A stretch of 19,285 nt of DNA from JBFFSQ01 sp041572275 (GCA_041572275.1 JBFFSQ010000035.1:1-19285); one strand, 5' to 3'; shown: positions 1 to 8,504, numbered from the stretch's first letter. The notes: generated from the sequence alone by a model not told the origin. Numbers and translations: made by a program.

Positions 1-601
1 ACCCGCCAGCCTACGTGATGCCAATGAGAAACTATTTACTACTCATTTTCCACAATGCTGCACCCAAACCCTGGTTTCCCGTGATCCTGCTCGACTGCGC
101 CAGTTCATTCAACAACAACAGGATGTCATCCTAAAGCCCCTCGATGGCATGGGTGGACAGTCCATTTTCCGCGTCACCCCGGATGATGCCAACCTCTCCG
201 TCATTCTGGAAAGCATGGCACAATTCGGTAACAAGACGGTAATGGCACAATCGTATATCCCTGAAATAACCCAGGGTGACAAACGCATTCTAATGATCAA
301 TGGTGAAGCTGTACCCTACGCCCTGGCAAGAATCCCCGCCGCAGGTGAAACCCGCGGCAATCTTGCCGCAGGTGGCCAGGGCGTGGGCATGCCGCTGACA
401 GAACGGGAGCAATGGGTCTGCAATCAGGTCGGCCCTACCCTGAAGCAGATGGGCCTGGTGTTTGTGGGTCTCGACGTCATCGGCGATTACCTGACTGAAA
501 TCAATGTCACCAGTCCGACCTGCATCCGAGAACTCGACAGCCAGTTCGAGCTAGATATCGGTACACAACTAATGGACAGTATCATTTCATTAAAATCATG
601 A
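1..601 (+). CDS. gshB: Glutathione synthetase, C-terminal part (5' truncated by window edge)
   Basis: Glutathione synthetase joins gamma-glutamylcysteine and glycine using ATP, in the cytoplasm. The reading frame is open from base 2, so the gene begins upstream; about 199 residues of a family protein of roughly 315 are present. Visible ATP-grasp features are the SLRDANEKL segment at the left edge, the glycine-rich ATP-binding stretch DVILKPLDGMGG (around position 130), RGNLAAGGQG (around 352), and the C-terminal metal/ATP-binding part VGLDVIG...EINVTSPT (around 460-515). The stop TGA shares an ATGA overlap with the next gene, so the two are probably translationally coupled. The identification rests on long recognisable motifs and on the gshB-tonB-yqgE-yqgF-pyrR synteny known from Pseudomonas. 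Confidence 0.96.
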   Translation, partial: PASLRDANEKLFTTHFPQCCTQTLVSRDPARLRQFIQQQQDVILKPLDGMGGQSIFRVTPDDANLSVILESMAQFGNKTVMAQSYIPEITQGDKRILMINGEAVPYALARIPAAGETRGNLAAGGQGVGMPLTEREQWVCNQVGPTLKQMGLVFVGLDVIGDYLTEINVTSPTCIRELDSQFELDIGTQLMDSIISLKS

Positions 602-1641
602 AATTCAGTTTTTTCACCTCGCCGCTGCTACTACTGAGTCTGATCATCACAGCCTGCCAACCGTCAACAGGGGAATTTAAACACAGCAGCCTGTACTTTG
701 GCACACTCATCGATATTACACTCTACGATGTCAGCCGCGAGCAGGCCGACAACATTTTCAATGCTCTGGACCGTGACTTTGAATACTTCCACAATACCTG
801 GACGCCCTGGGCCCCCAGCTCAGTTACCCGGGTCAATACACTAATTCCTACCGGTGCAGAGTTCAGTGTTGGCCCATCCGTGATTCCATTGATACAGCAG
901 GCTCAGACAATCGCCGATGCCAGCGATCATCTGTTCAACCCTGCCATAGGCCATCTCATTAACCTCTGGCAATTTCACAAACACGAAGAACCTGAGATAC
1001 ACCCTCCGAGTGATGTTCACATCCGCGAGCTGGTCAAACAGAACCCCAGACTCACGGACCTACATCTCAACGGCATCCGAATGTCCAGCAGCAATCCTGC
1101 GGTACAGCTTAATTTTGGCGCCTTTGCCAAAGGCTATGCCATCGACCTCAGCATGGCATACCTGAAAAGCCAGGGTGTACAACATGCGATCATTAATACC
1201 GGTGGTGATCTCAAGGCGATCGGCCAACATGGTAAGCGCCCCTGGCGAATTGGCATCCAGCACCCACGTCGTCCCGGCATTGTTGCCAGCCTTGAAACCC
1301 AGGGCGAAGAAAGCATATTCACCTCCGGCGATTATGAGCGTTACTACATCCATAATAACAAGCGCTATCATCATATACTCGACCCTCGTACAGGGTATCC
1401 CGCTGCACACAGCCAATCAGTTACGGTTATCCACCATAATTCAGCACTGGCCGATGCCGCCGCTACCGCCCTGTTTGTCGCAGGACCCGATGAATGGTAT
1501 GCACTTGCAAAAAAACTGAAACTTACGCAGGTGATGCTCATTGACCAACAAGGACAAATTCATCTAAGCCCGGAAATGCATAACCGCATCACAATAAAAG
1601 ATGCAAATGAATCTACCCTAATCATTAGCCCGCCTTTATAA
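598..1641 (+). CDS. apbE: FAD:protein FMN transferase, ApbE family lipoprotein
   Basis: ApbE transfers FMN from FAD onto a Ser/Thr of target proteins such as NqrC/RnfG-type subunits, at the outer face of the cytoplasmic membrane. The 347-residue product begins with a lipoprotein signal: hydrophobic residues 8-18, then lipobox I-T-A-C with the lipidated Cys at 20. Family motifs follow in order: FGAFAKGYAID (173-183), NTGGDL (200-205), HHILDPRTGYPA (258-269) and the Mg-site region ALADAAATAL (283-292). Length is normal for the family. The start overlaps the gshB stop (ATGA), which fixes it. No obvious flavinylation target (nqrC, rnfG) lies in this window, so the substrate is unknown. In P. aeruginosa gshB is followed directly by tonB3, so apbE looks like an extra gene here. 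Confidence 0.93.
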   Translation: MKFSFFTSPLLLLSLIITACQPSTGEFKHSSLYFGTLIDITLYDVSREQADNIFNALDRDFEYFHNTWTPWAPSSVTRVNTLIPTGAEFSVGPSVIPLIQQAQTIADASDHLFNPAIGHLINLWQFHKHEEPEIHPPSDVHIRELVKQNPRLTDLHLNGIRMSSSNPAVQLNFGAFAKGYAIDLSMAYLKSQGVQHAIINTGGDLKAIGQHGKRPWRIGIQHPRRPGIVASLETQGEESIFTSGDYERYYIHNNKRYHHILDPRTGYPAAHSQSVTVIHHNSALADAAATALFVAGPDEWYALAKKLKLTQVMLIDQQGQIHLSPEMHNRITIKDANESTLIISPPL

Positions 1642-1642
1642 T
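1637..1642 (+). promoter_or_regulatory. Candidate -10 box placed for a leaderless tonB-like transcript
   Basis: A perfect TATAAT lies across the apbE stop codon. If used as a -10 box, transcription would start at about 1648-1649, the A of the following ATG. No Shine-Dalgarno sequence precedes that ATG. A good -35 box is absent (TACCCT at 17-bp spacing), so this is only a candidate. Confidence 0.25.
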
Positions 1643-1648
1643 CGAACC

Positions 1649-2524
1649 ATGCCAAATACAGTTGAAACACCCCCAGTTTCCGCCAACGACAGACTTGGTA
1701 TGACGCTATTTCTGGCCATTTTCTTCCACGGCATCCTTATCCTTGGCGTAACTTTCATCTCTTCACCTTCTGCCAAACAGAAAATCCCACCGTCCCTGGA
1801 TGTTATTCTGGTCAATACCGCCAACCCATCAAAACCTGATGAGGCTGATTATCTGGCCCAGATATCGCAAGACGGTGGTGGCAACAGCGAAAAAAAAGTG
1901 CGTCCCACTGATCTGTTTTCAGCACCCAGCCTGTCGAAAACACCAGGCATCGCCATGCAACAGGCCGTTACCGCTCAACCTCGTGTCGAGCGACACAAGC
2001 AGGAGGCATTGCTAACACAAAAAAATGCCCGCCACAAAATTCAAACCCAGCTTAAAAGCCAGCCAGACGACCCCGTTCATCAAATCACAGAGTCTCTGCA
2101 AAAAAACCAGCTCACAGCCAGGATGGTTGAAGAACTGAGCCTGTCTTTTCAGGAATACGCCCACAAGCCCAAAGAGAAGTTTCTCACTTCCCGTACCCGT
2201 GAATACATTGCCGCCAGTTACATGCGCCACTGGGTCGACAAGGTTGAACGCCTCGGCAACGCCGACTACCCTGACGAAGCCATTCGCAACAAACTGAGCG
2301 GCACACTGGTACTGGATGTTGTCATCAATGCCGACGGCTCTTTACGTAATATTGAATTACGCCAGTCCTCCGGACACCAGATACTGGATGATGCCGCTCG
2401 CCGCATTGTGCAAATGGCATCACCTTTTAATGCCTTTCCGGAGAACCTGCAGCAGCAGGCTGATGTCATACACATTACACGAAGCTGGGAATTCCTCAGC
2501 AGCAACGAATTAAGAAGCTTTTAA
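1649..2524 (+). CDS. TonB-like energy transducer (TonB3-type)
   Basis: TonB proteins carry proton-motive energy from inner-membrane ExbB/ExbD to outer-membrane partners. This 291-residue protein has a short cytoplasmic start, one membrane segment (about 17-38), a long polar region (about 40-190) and a TonB C-terminal domain (about 191-285) with ADYPDEAI, GTLVLDVVINADGSL and the SSG...LDDAA signature. The polar region lacks the dense EP/KP repeats of classical TonB, and no exbB/exbD is near. In P. aeruginosa the gene at this locus (TonB3, between gshB and yqgE) is known to be needed for normal twitching motility and pilus assembly, so a pilus-related rather than siderophore role is inferred. 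The start lies 7 bp after apbE without a visible ribosome-binding site; Met18 is a less likely alternative because it would cut into the membrane segment. Confidence 0.85.
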   Translation: MPNTVETPPVSANDRLGMTLFLAIFFHGILILGVTFISSPSAKQKIPPSLDVILVNTANPSKPDEADYLAQISQDGGGNSEKKVRPTDLFSAPSLSKTPGIAMQQAVTAQPRVERHKQEALLTQKNARHKIQTQLKSQPDDPVHQITESLQKNQLTARMVEELSLSFQEYAHKPKEKFLTSRTREYIAASYMRHWVDKVERLGNADYPDEAIRNKLSGTLVLDVVINADGSLRNIELRQSSGHQILDDAARRIVQMASPFNAFPENLQQQADVIHITRSWEFLSSNELRSF

Positions 2525-2563
2525 CTTTATATGCCAACGACCATGGCCCTGAGAAGGCACTGA

Positions 2564-2614
2564 ATGAACAACACTTTTCGCCAACTCAATCGACAACAGC
2601 CAACCATGGACTAA
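2564..2614 (+). CDS. Possible 16-residue leader peptide ahead of yqgE
   Basis: A 17-codon frame including the stop (Met-Asn-Asn-Thr start, TAA at 2612-2614) follows a good ribosome-binding site, GAGAAGG, six bases before the ATG. It ends 7 bp before the yqgE ATG, which itself lacks a clear Shine-Dalgarno sequence. This layout fits translation of a short leader with re-initiation at yqgE. The peptide is not recognised, and a chance frame of this size is common. Confidence 0.25.
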   Translation: MNNTFRQLNRQQPTMD

Positions 2615-2621
2615 GCTCTCA

Positions 2622-3185
2622 ATGGATACACCTAACTACCTCACCAATCATTTTCTTATCGCCATGCCCAGTCTAATGGACGGCAACTTCTCCAGGACTG
2701 TCACCTATATTTGTGAACACGATGAAAACGGTGCGCTCGGCATTACTATTAACAAACCCTCAGACATTCAGCTCGGTGAAGTATTTGCTCAACTGGATAT
2801 CCAGCCCATCAATCCCCTGATTTCCGAACAATTTGTTTTTCTTGGTGGCCCGGTACATGTTGACCGTGGATTTTTATTACATACCCCCAACGGCAACTGG
2901 GACTCCAGTCTCAAAGTCACAGACTCTATTGCCATCACAACATCTCGAGACATCCTGCAGGCGATAGCCAACGATGAAGGTCCGGATCAGGTCATCATTG
3001 CACTCGGATACGCCGGCTGGGGACCTGGACAGCTAGAATATGAAATGTCAGAAAATGCCTGGTTGAGCTGTCCCGCCAGTGAAGAAATTATTTTCAACAC
3101 GCCCATCGAAAAACGCTGGGATGCCGCCGCACTACTATTGGGAATCGACCTGCAATTACTCAGCAGCGACACGGGTCACGCATGA
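2622..3185 (+). CDS. yqgE: YqgE/AlgH family protein
   Basis: This is a 187-residue member of the UPF0301 (YqgE/AlgH) family, of unsettled molecular function, nearly always next to yqgF in gammaproteobacteria. Recognisable signatures are NHFLIAMPSL near the N terminus, FSRTVTYICEHDENGALGI-type sequence (23-42), FLGGPVHVDRGFLLH (about 73-87), the LGYAGWGPGQLE block (about 128-139), ENAWL, and the C-terminal Gly-His-Ala. Length is normal. No in-frame start exists between this ATG and an upstream TGA, so the start is fixed. The last codons overlap yqgF by 4 bases (ATGA), implying coupling. Confidence 0.95.
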   Translation: MDTPNYLTNHFLIAMPSLMDGNFSRTVTYICEHDENGALGITINKPSDIQLGEVFAQLDIQPINPLISEQFVFLGGPVHVDRGFLLHTPNGNWDSSLKVTDSIAITTSRDILQAIANDEGPDQVIIALGYAGWGPGQLEYEMSENAWLSCPASEEIIFNTPIEKRWDAAALLLGIDLQLLSSDTGHA

Positions 3186-3598
3186 TACAGAGTGTACTAG
3201 GTTTCGATTATGGTGAACGCAGAATCGGCATTGCTACCGGCCAGACCATTACCGCCAGTGCCACCCCGCTGACCACCCTCAAATGTATTAATCAAAAACC
3301 CGACTGGGTGGCCATCGAAAAACTCATTACACAATGGCAACCGGATGCCTTAATTGTCGGCCTACCACTCTACCTGGATGGCAACAGCAGTGACATGACC
3401 GCCAAAGCCGAACGTTTCGCCCGTCAACTCGAAGGCCGTTTTCACCTACCGGTATTTACCATCAATGAAAGCCTGACCTCATTTGAAGCTGAACAGCAGT
3501 TGCAACAAAACAAAAAAATAGATCAGCATAATAAGGAAGAGATTGATAAAATGGCTGCAGCCATCATTGTGCAAAACTGGCTGGAGCAAAATACATGA
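3182..3598 (+). CDS. yqgF: YqgF/RuvX family RNase H-fold nuclease
   Basis: YqgF (RuvX) is a small RNase H-fold nuclease implicated in 5' maturation of 16S rRNA and annotated as a putative Holliday-junction resolvase. The 138-residue product shows the first acidic strand GFDYGERRIGIA (catalytic-type Asp9), the VGLPLYLDG loop (59-67), and the last helix with Asp122 (IDKMAAAIIVQ). At the second acidic motif, usually D-E-R-L-[ST], it reads N95-E96-S97-L-T: the Glu is kept but the flanking Asp and Arg are replaced. Both ends overlap neighbours by ATGA (yqgE before, pyrR after), so yqgE-yqgF-pyrR is probably one coupled unit. Identification is secure; catalytic competence is uncertain because of the altered motif. 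Confidence 0.94.
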   Translation: MIQSVLGFDYGERRIGIATGQTITASATPLTTLKCINQKPDWVAIEKLITQWQPDALIVGLPLYLDGNSSDMTAKAERFARQLEGRFHLPVFTINESLTSFEAEQQLQQNKKIDQHNKEEIDKMAAAIIVQNWLEQNT

Positions 3599-4110
3599 CC
3601 CATGCGGCGCAACCTGAACAACTTCTCGAAAAACTGGCCACCGATCTTGAAAACCTCATAGAACACCGCGGCATCTCCGACCCTTTAATGGTTGGTATCC
3701 ATACCGGTGGCGTCTGGCTGGCAGAGCGACTTCACCAGTTACTCAATATCCAGCAACCACTGGCCACTCTCGACATCAGTTTTTACCGCGACGACTTCTC
3801 ACGTATTGGCATGAATCCACAGGTCAAGACATCCAGTCTGCCGCCTCAAATTGAAGATTGCCACATCATCCTGGTTGATGATGTATTACAAACCGGACGC
3901 ACCATCCGTGCCGCAATGAATGAAATTTTTGATTATGGTCGCCCCGCAACTATCACCCTTGCCTGTCTGATTGAACGCCCGGGTCGCGAACTGCCCATTC
4001 AGGCTGATGTTGTTGGCCAACGCCTGGAGCTGGCCTCTACAGAACAAATTAAACTGACTGGCCCTGAGCCTCTGGCATGGGAAATAAAACGAACAGGAAA
4101 CAAAGTGTAA
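3595..4110 (+). CDS. pyrR: PyrR: pyrimidine regulator / uracil phosphoribosyltransferase
   Basis: PyrR belongs to the type I phosphoribosyltransferases; members act as uracil phosphoribosyltransferases and/or regulators of pyrimidine genes. The PRPP-binding signature IILVDDVLQTGRT is at 91-103, preceded by the substrate loop MVGIHTGGVWLAERL (32-46) and followed by ACLIERPGRELP (123-134). At 171 residues the length fits the family. It overlaps yqgF by 4 bases and is followed 57 bp later by pyrB, its expected functional partner. The pyrR-pyrB gap shows no terminator-type hairpin of the kind that Bacillus PyrR acts on, so any regulation here would work differently. Confidence 0.94.
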   Translation: MTHAAQPEQLLEKLATDLENLIEHRGISDPLMVGIHTGGVWLAERLHQLLNIQQPLATLDISFYRDDFSRIGMNPQVKTSSLPPQIEDCHIILVDDVLQTGRTIRAAMNEIFDYGRPATITLACLIERPGRELPIQADVVGQRLELASTEQIKLTGPEPLAWEIKRTGNKV

Positions 4111-4167
4111 TTGATGAATACGCCAACAATTATCTATTCATTAATTCATTAAACAAAGGTTAGCGCA

Positions 4168-5205
4168 ATGGTCAACAAAGCCACACGCCCAACGAACGAT
4201 CTCCTCGGACAGGACCTATGGAACATCCAGCTCGACAGCCAGGGGCAACTCAAACACCTCCTCACCATTGAGGGATTGGGCTCACAGATACTCACGCAGA
4301 TACTGGATACCGCCGAAAGCTTCGCGGGAGTCAATGAATCGGTTAAAAAAGTCCCGTTACTGCGGGGCAAAACCATTGTCAATTTATTCTTCGAAGCCAG
4401 CACCCGTACCCGTACCACCTTTGAACTGGCTGCCAAACGTTTATCTGCCGACGTGCTCAATATCAACATCAGCACCTCTGCCACCAGCAAAGGCGAATCA
4501 CTTCTCGACACCTTACGCAATCTTGAAGCCATGCAATGCGACATGTTTATCGTACGCCATGAAGATTCCGGCACTGCACATTTTATCGCTAACCATGTCG
4601 CCCCTCACATCAGCGTGTTAAACGCCGGTGATGGCCAACATGCACATCCAACCCAGGCCATGCTGGATATGTTTACCATCCGCCGCCATAAAGGCCCTGA
4701 TTTTGGCGCCTTAAGGGTTGCTATCGTCGGCGACATCTTGCATTCACGAGTCGCTCGCTCTCAAATACACGCGCTGAATACCCTCAATACCGGGGATGTT
4801 CGCGTCGTCGCGCCCAACACACTGCTTCCCAAAGACATTGAACGCATGGGCGTCAGCGTCTTTAACGATATGGATGAAGGTATACGTGACGCCGATGTCA
4901 TTATCATGCTGCGTTTGCAGAAAGAACGTATGCTGGGTGCCCTGCTACCAAGTGAACAGGAATACTTCCAGCTCTATGGCCTGACCGAAGAACGCCTGCA
5001 AGTTGCAAAGCCCGATGCCATCGTCATGCACCCGGGTCCGATTAATCGCGGCGTTGAAATTGAGTCCAGTGTCGCAGATGGCCCTCAGTCGGTCATCTTA
5101 AACCAGGTTACCTATGGCATTGCCGTACGCATGGCTGTCATGTCCATGACCCTGGGTCGAAGCGTCAGCCAAAGTAGTGCAGACGACAACCGGGAGAGCC
5201 AATAA
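4168..5205 (+). CDS. pyrB: Aspartate carbamoyltransferase catalytic subunit
   Basis: PyrB condenses carbamoyl phosphate with aspartate, the first committed step of pyrimidine synthesis. The 345-residue product has the carbamoyl-phosphate loop STRTRTTF (78-85), the catalytic Lys108 in SKGES, HPTQ (160-163), VGDILHSRVARS (187-198) and HPGPINRG (288-295). The N terminus is longer than in E. coli PyrB, as in Pseudomonas-type class enzymes that assemble with a PyrC'-like partner. An AAGG ribosome-binding site lies 8 bases before the ATG. The stop overlaps the next start by one base (TAATG), so PyrB and PyrC' are probably made together, consistent with a joint dodecamer. Confidence 0.97.
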   Translation: MVNKATRPTNDLLGQDLWNIQLDSQGQLKHLLTIEGLGSQILTQILDTAESFAGVNESVKKVPLLRGKTIVNLFFEASTRTRTTFELAAKRLSADVLNINISTSATSKGESLLDTLRNLEAMQCDMFIVRHEDSGTAHFIANHVAPHISVLNAGDGQHAHPTQAMLDMFTIRRHKGPDFGALRVAIVGDILHSRVARSQIHALNTLNTGDVRVVAPNTLLPKDIERMGVSVFNDMDEGIRDADVIIMLRLQKERMLGALLPSEQEYFQLYGLTEERLQVAKPDAIVMHPGPINRGVEIESSVADGPQSVILNQVTYGIAVRMAVMSMTLGRSVSQSSADDNRESQ

Positions 5206-6482
5206 TGCATCGTCTCGAAATTATAAACGGTCGTATAATTGATCCTGCCAACCAGCTCGACCAGACCAGCAATATCTACATTAGTAATGGACGCATTATT
5301 GCGATCGGTGACTGCCCGCAAGATTTCAATGCCGATCAAACTATCGACGCAAAAGACCACTGGGTCATTCCCGGCCTGGTTGATCTAAGTGCTCGCCTAC
5401 GAGAACCCGGGCTTGAATTCAAGGCCGACATCACCTCAGAATCTATTGCTGCTGCTAGCGCAGGCATTACCACTCTCTGCATACCACCGGATACTGACCC
5501 GGTGATCGATGAACCCGCGGTCGTTGAACTGATCCACCGTAAAGCAGATAACGCCGGCCATACTAACGTCGTTACCCTCGGCGCGCTCACCGCAGGCTTG
5601 AAGGGTGAATACCTGAGTGAAATGGCCGCACTTAAGTCCGCCGGCTGCGTTGGCCTGAGCAATGGCAGACAGACCATTCAGAACGCTCTGATTTTACGCC
5701 GTGCCTTTGAATATGCCGCCAGCCAGGACATCACCCTTTTCATCGAAGCCAACGACCCCTGGCTGAGTAACCACGGCTGTGCCCATGAAGGCGCCATTGC
5801 TACACGCCTGGGCCTGTCATCCATTCCGGTAGCCGCCGAAACCGCCGCCATTGCCCATAATCTGGAGCTCATTGCCGAAACCGGTGTCAGAGTCCATTTC
5901 TGTCGCCTGTCCAGCGCCCGCAGCATCGAGCTGATCAATCAGGCTAAAAATGCCGGTCTAAAGATTAGCGCTGATGTCGCCGCTCACCAGCTCCACCTCA
6001 ACGAAATGGATATCAGCAGCTTCAACAGTCACTGCCATGTGTTACCTCCACTGCGCAGCCAACGCGATATGGAAGCCCTGTGTCGAGGCGTGGCAAACGG
6101 TACCATAAACGCCATCTGTTCCGATCATCAACCCCACGACATCGATGCCAAACTGGCTCCGTTTCCATCGACAGAACCCGGTATCTCAGCACTGGAAACC
6201 CTTTTACCACTGACACTAAAACTGGTGGATCTGGGCAAACTCGAACTCAATCGCGCCATTGCTAGCCTGACGAGTGAACCGGCACATATTCTGGGGATCG
6301 ATGTCGGTCAGCTCAGCATCAATGCCGCCGCCAACATCTGTATTATCGACCCCAACAAAGAATGGCTACTGGAAGAAAAAGACATATTAAGTCGAGGCAA
6401 GAACTCACCATTTTTAGGCTGGGGCTTTAAAGGCAAGGTCAGCCATACCTTAGTGGATGGTGACCTTGTTTATTCAACCTGA
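5205..6482 (+). CDS. pyrX: Non-catalytic dihydroorotase-like subunit (PyrC'/PyrX)
   Basis: A 425-residue protein of the class I dihydroorotase fold. Metal ligands are largely lost. The usual D-x-H-x-H-LREPG reads DLSARLREPG (60-69), the FSDDG Asp motif reads LSNG (151-154), the His of the HxED motif is replaced in FIEANDPWL (179-187), and the His of HVSS is Arg in CRLSS (233-237). Only SDHQPH (307-312) is intact. This is the pattern of the inactive PyrC' that in Pseudomonas is needed structurally for PyrB assembly. A separate active dihydroorotase must be elsewhere in the genome. The start shares TAATG with pyrB. The gene ends 33 bp from the convergent diguanylate cyclase gene; I see no terminator hairpin in that gap. 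Confidence 0.93.
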   Translation: MHRLEIINGRIIDPANQLDQTSNIYISNGRIIAIGDCPQDFNADQTIDAKDHWVIPGLVDLSARLREPGLEFKADITSESIAAASAGITTLCIPPDTDPVIDEPAVVELIHRKADNAGHTNVVTLGALTAGLKGEYLSEMAALKSAGCVGLSNGRQTIQNALILRRAFEYAASQDITLFIEANDPWLSNHGCAHEGAIATRLGLSSIPVAAETAAIAHNLELIAETGVRVHFCRLSSARSIELINQAKNAGLKISADVAAHQLHLNEMDISSFNSHCHVLPPLRSQRDMEALCRGVANGTINAICSDHQPHDIDAKLAPFPSTEPGISALETLLPLTLKLVDLGKLELNRAIASLTSEPAHILGIDVGQLSINAAANICIIDPNKEWLLEEKDILSRGKNSPFLGWGFKGKVSHTLVDGDLVYST

Positions 6483-6515
6483 CGATTCAATACGGCAAAA
6501 TAAACTATTGGCACG

Positions 6516-8504
6516 TTAACTGGCCGCAAAACGAAAACAATTTCGACCAGAATGTTTTGCTTCATACATGGCATGATCGGCTCGCCGGGTAAAATCACTC
6601 GCGTTCTCATCAGCCTCCGACAGAACACCAATTCCAATACTGACACCCAGATGGCGTGAATGCCCCAGAGGATGAAAAGCTAACGCAAAGACTTCAATGA
6701 TACGGTGAGCAATCCTGGAAATATCCTCCTCACTTCCCACTCTCGGTAACAAAACAGCAAACTCATCCCCGCCCAGTCGACCGACTGTATCACCATCACG
6801 CAGGCAACCTTTAAGCCGAATAGCAACCTCACGAAGCACCGCATCACCCGCGTCATGACCAAGCTCATCATTGATCGGCTTAAAATAATCCAGGTCCAGA
6901 TACATCAAGGCCAGGGTTGCTCCAAAGCGTCGAGCATGCTTCATTTCCAATGCCACTTTTTCACTAAACAACCGACGATTAGTCAAGCCGGTAAGTGCAT
7001 CATAAAAAGCCAATTGGCGAACTTCCTGTTCCGCATTACGGCGTTTTAACATGGCCTGGGTCAGCATAGCCGTCCCAATTGCTGTTAGCAAAAGCACCGT
7101 CACATACAACAGCGACATCAGGTTACGTATACCAAACATCTGCTCTGAAATTAGACCAGTCGGTATATGACTGACCAGTTTCCAGATCGGCCAGTGACGC
7201 GCATGCCCTTCGTGAACATGTTTCTCCACGAACACACGATCGAGGGAAAACTCAATCGTTTCTCCGATGAATACACCATCCTCTGTAACCATACTACTGT
7301 GAGCTGAACGCTTAATTTCTTTCCAGACGTCTGGAAACCTCTGCTGGAAACGCTCATCCAATTGTTCCGGAAACATAGAAACCCAGAGCGAACCCGGTGC
7401 ACGGCCAAACAGTCGATAGCCCTGCTCATTAATCAGCATTACTTGCCCTACCGTGGTTTCAATGGCGTGTTCCAGCTCTGTCAACAAATAGTCACCCCTG
7501 AGGTTGATAACCATGAGCCCCTTCTTGTTTCCTTCATGCCCCACCACGGGCGTCGTCAAACGTATCATGGGACTAAAAGGCTTCTGCACCTCACCGTGTT
7601 CTACATTTAAATCCAATGGTGAAATATGGATTTCACCTGCATTGAGCTGAATACCTTCACGAAAATAATAGCGAGCGGCCTTGTTCTGAAGCTGATCCTT
7701 AGCCGTGATGCGAATTAGCTCACCATCACGCTGAACACGAATAACCTCCTGGCCATTTAGATCTAGAAAACGGAGCTGGGCATAATAGCTCTTGATGGCG
7801 GAGATATTTTTATAATCCTGCTGCAACTCTTGAATAGAACGATCATCACCCGCTACATACTCTTGCAAATCACTTTGACTCGCCATAATCAAGAGGTCAC
7901 GAGCAGCTTGATGCAACTGATTCAGGAACACCTCTTTGGCCAACTCCAGCTCTTTGGACTCCTGCTGCCTGATTTCTAGAGACCGTTGCTGCAACTGTTG
8001 CTCATAGGTAACAAGCAGAGCCATAAAAAACAATATCATGACGCACACATAAGCCAATACGTTGGTGGCTATAGTCGTATCAAATCTGGATACTTTATCC
8101 AGACTATCAAGCTCCTCCTCAGAGGCTGGCTTGAGGACGATACTATAAATTACAAATGATGCGCCCAAAGTTAGAATAACGACATCAACCAGACCCTCAA
8201 ACAAACTGGAAAGAACGAAAGGCTGAAAATGCAGCACCAACATGACGATCGTCTCAAAACTAAAGACGATAGCGCCGATTTTTAGCTGTATAAATAGACC
8301 CGTACCACTGCCTTGCAAGGAAATTAACGAATATTTCAGCATCCGGTTAATAGCCAAGATAGCTGCCAGCGATACAGCGGTAGCATCAAACAATGCAGGG
8401 ATCCATGGCCCCAGTCGGTCCTCGCCAACAACAGTGAGCGTTGTCATTAACAAAGCCTCTGTAGCAGCGATCACTGCAATTAGAATGAATAACGCCTTTT
8501 TCAT
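6516..8504 (-). CDS. Membrane diguanylate cyclase with periplasmic dCache-like sensor
   Basis: GGDEF enzymes make the second messenger c-di-GMP from two GTP. The 662-residue protein has four N-terminal membrane segments (about 4-26, 33-54, 73-95, 101-124), a fifth at 147-167, and a periplasmic region of about 290 residues. That region has two PAS-like halves typical of dCache sensors (LRFLDLNGQEVIRVQRDG at 244-261; VMLINEQGYRLFG at 355-367). A sixth segment at 462-484 leads into a GGDEF domain (about 500-660). The active-site GGDEF is intact at 578-582, DALTGLTNRR at 502-511, and the inhibitory I-site RxxD is present as RDGD (569-572), so product feedback is expected. No EAL domain. The extra four-helix N-terminal block is unusual and I do not recognise it. 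Ligand unknown. No good ribosome-binding site precedes the start. Confidence 0.93.
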   Translation of the reverse strand: MKKALFILIAVIAATEALLMTTLTVVGEDRLGPWIPALFDATAVSLAAILAINRMLKYSLISLQGSGTGLFIQLKIGAIVFSFETIVMLVLHFQPFVLSSLFEGLVDVVILTLGASFVIYSIVLKPASEEELDSLDKVSRFDTTIATNVLAYVCVMILFFMALLVTYEQQLQQRSLEIRQQESKELELAKEVFLNQLHQAARDLLIMASQSDLQEYVAGDDRSIQELQQDYKNISAIKSYYAQLRFLDLNGQEVIRVQRDGELIRITAKDQLQNKAARYYFREGIQLNAGEIHISPLDLNVEHGEVQKPFSPMIRLTTPVVGHEGNKKGLMVINLRGDYLLTELEHAIETTVGQVMLINEQGYRLFGRAPGSLWVSMFPEQLDERFQQRFPDVWKEIKRSAHSSMVTEDGVFIGETIEFSLDRVFVEKHVHEGHARHWPIWKLVSHIPTGLISEQMFGIRNLMSLLYVTVLLLTAIGTAMLTQAMLKRRNAEQEVRQLAFYDALTGLTNRRLFSEKVALEMKHARRFGATLALMYLDLDYFKPINDELGHDAGDAVLREVAIRLKGCLRDGDTVGRLGGDEFAVLLPRVGSEEDISRIAHRIIEVFALAFHPLGHSRHLGVSIGIGVLSEADENASDFTRRADHAMYEAKHSGRNCFRFAAS

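Noticed and set aside
1060..1416. Minus-strand 118-codon frame inside apbE
   Set aside because: It is antisense to a gene with full family motifs and has no features of its own.
4114..4152. 12-codon frame between pyrR and pyrB as a pyr attenuation leader, and the tandem ATTCATTA repeat (4136-4151)
   Set aside because: No ribosome-binding site at proper distance and no terminator or antiterminator hairpin follows, so an attenuation leader is not supported.
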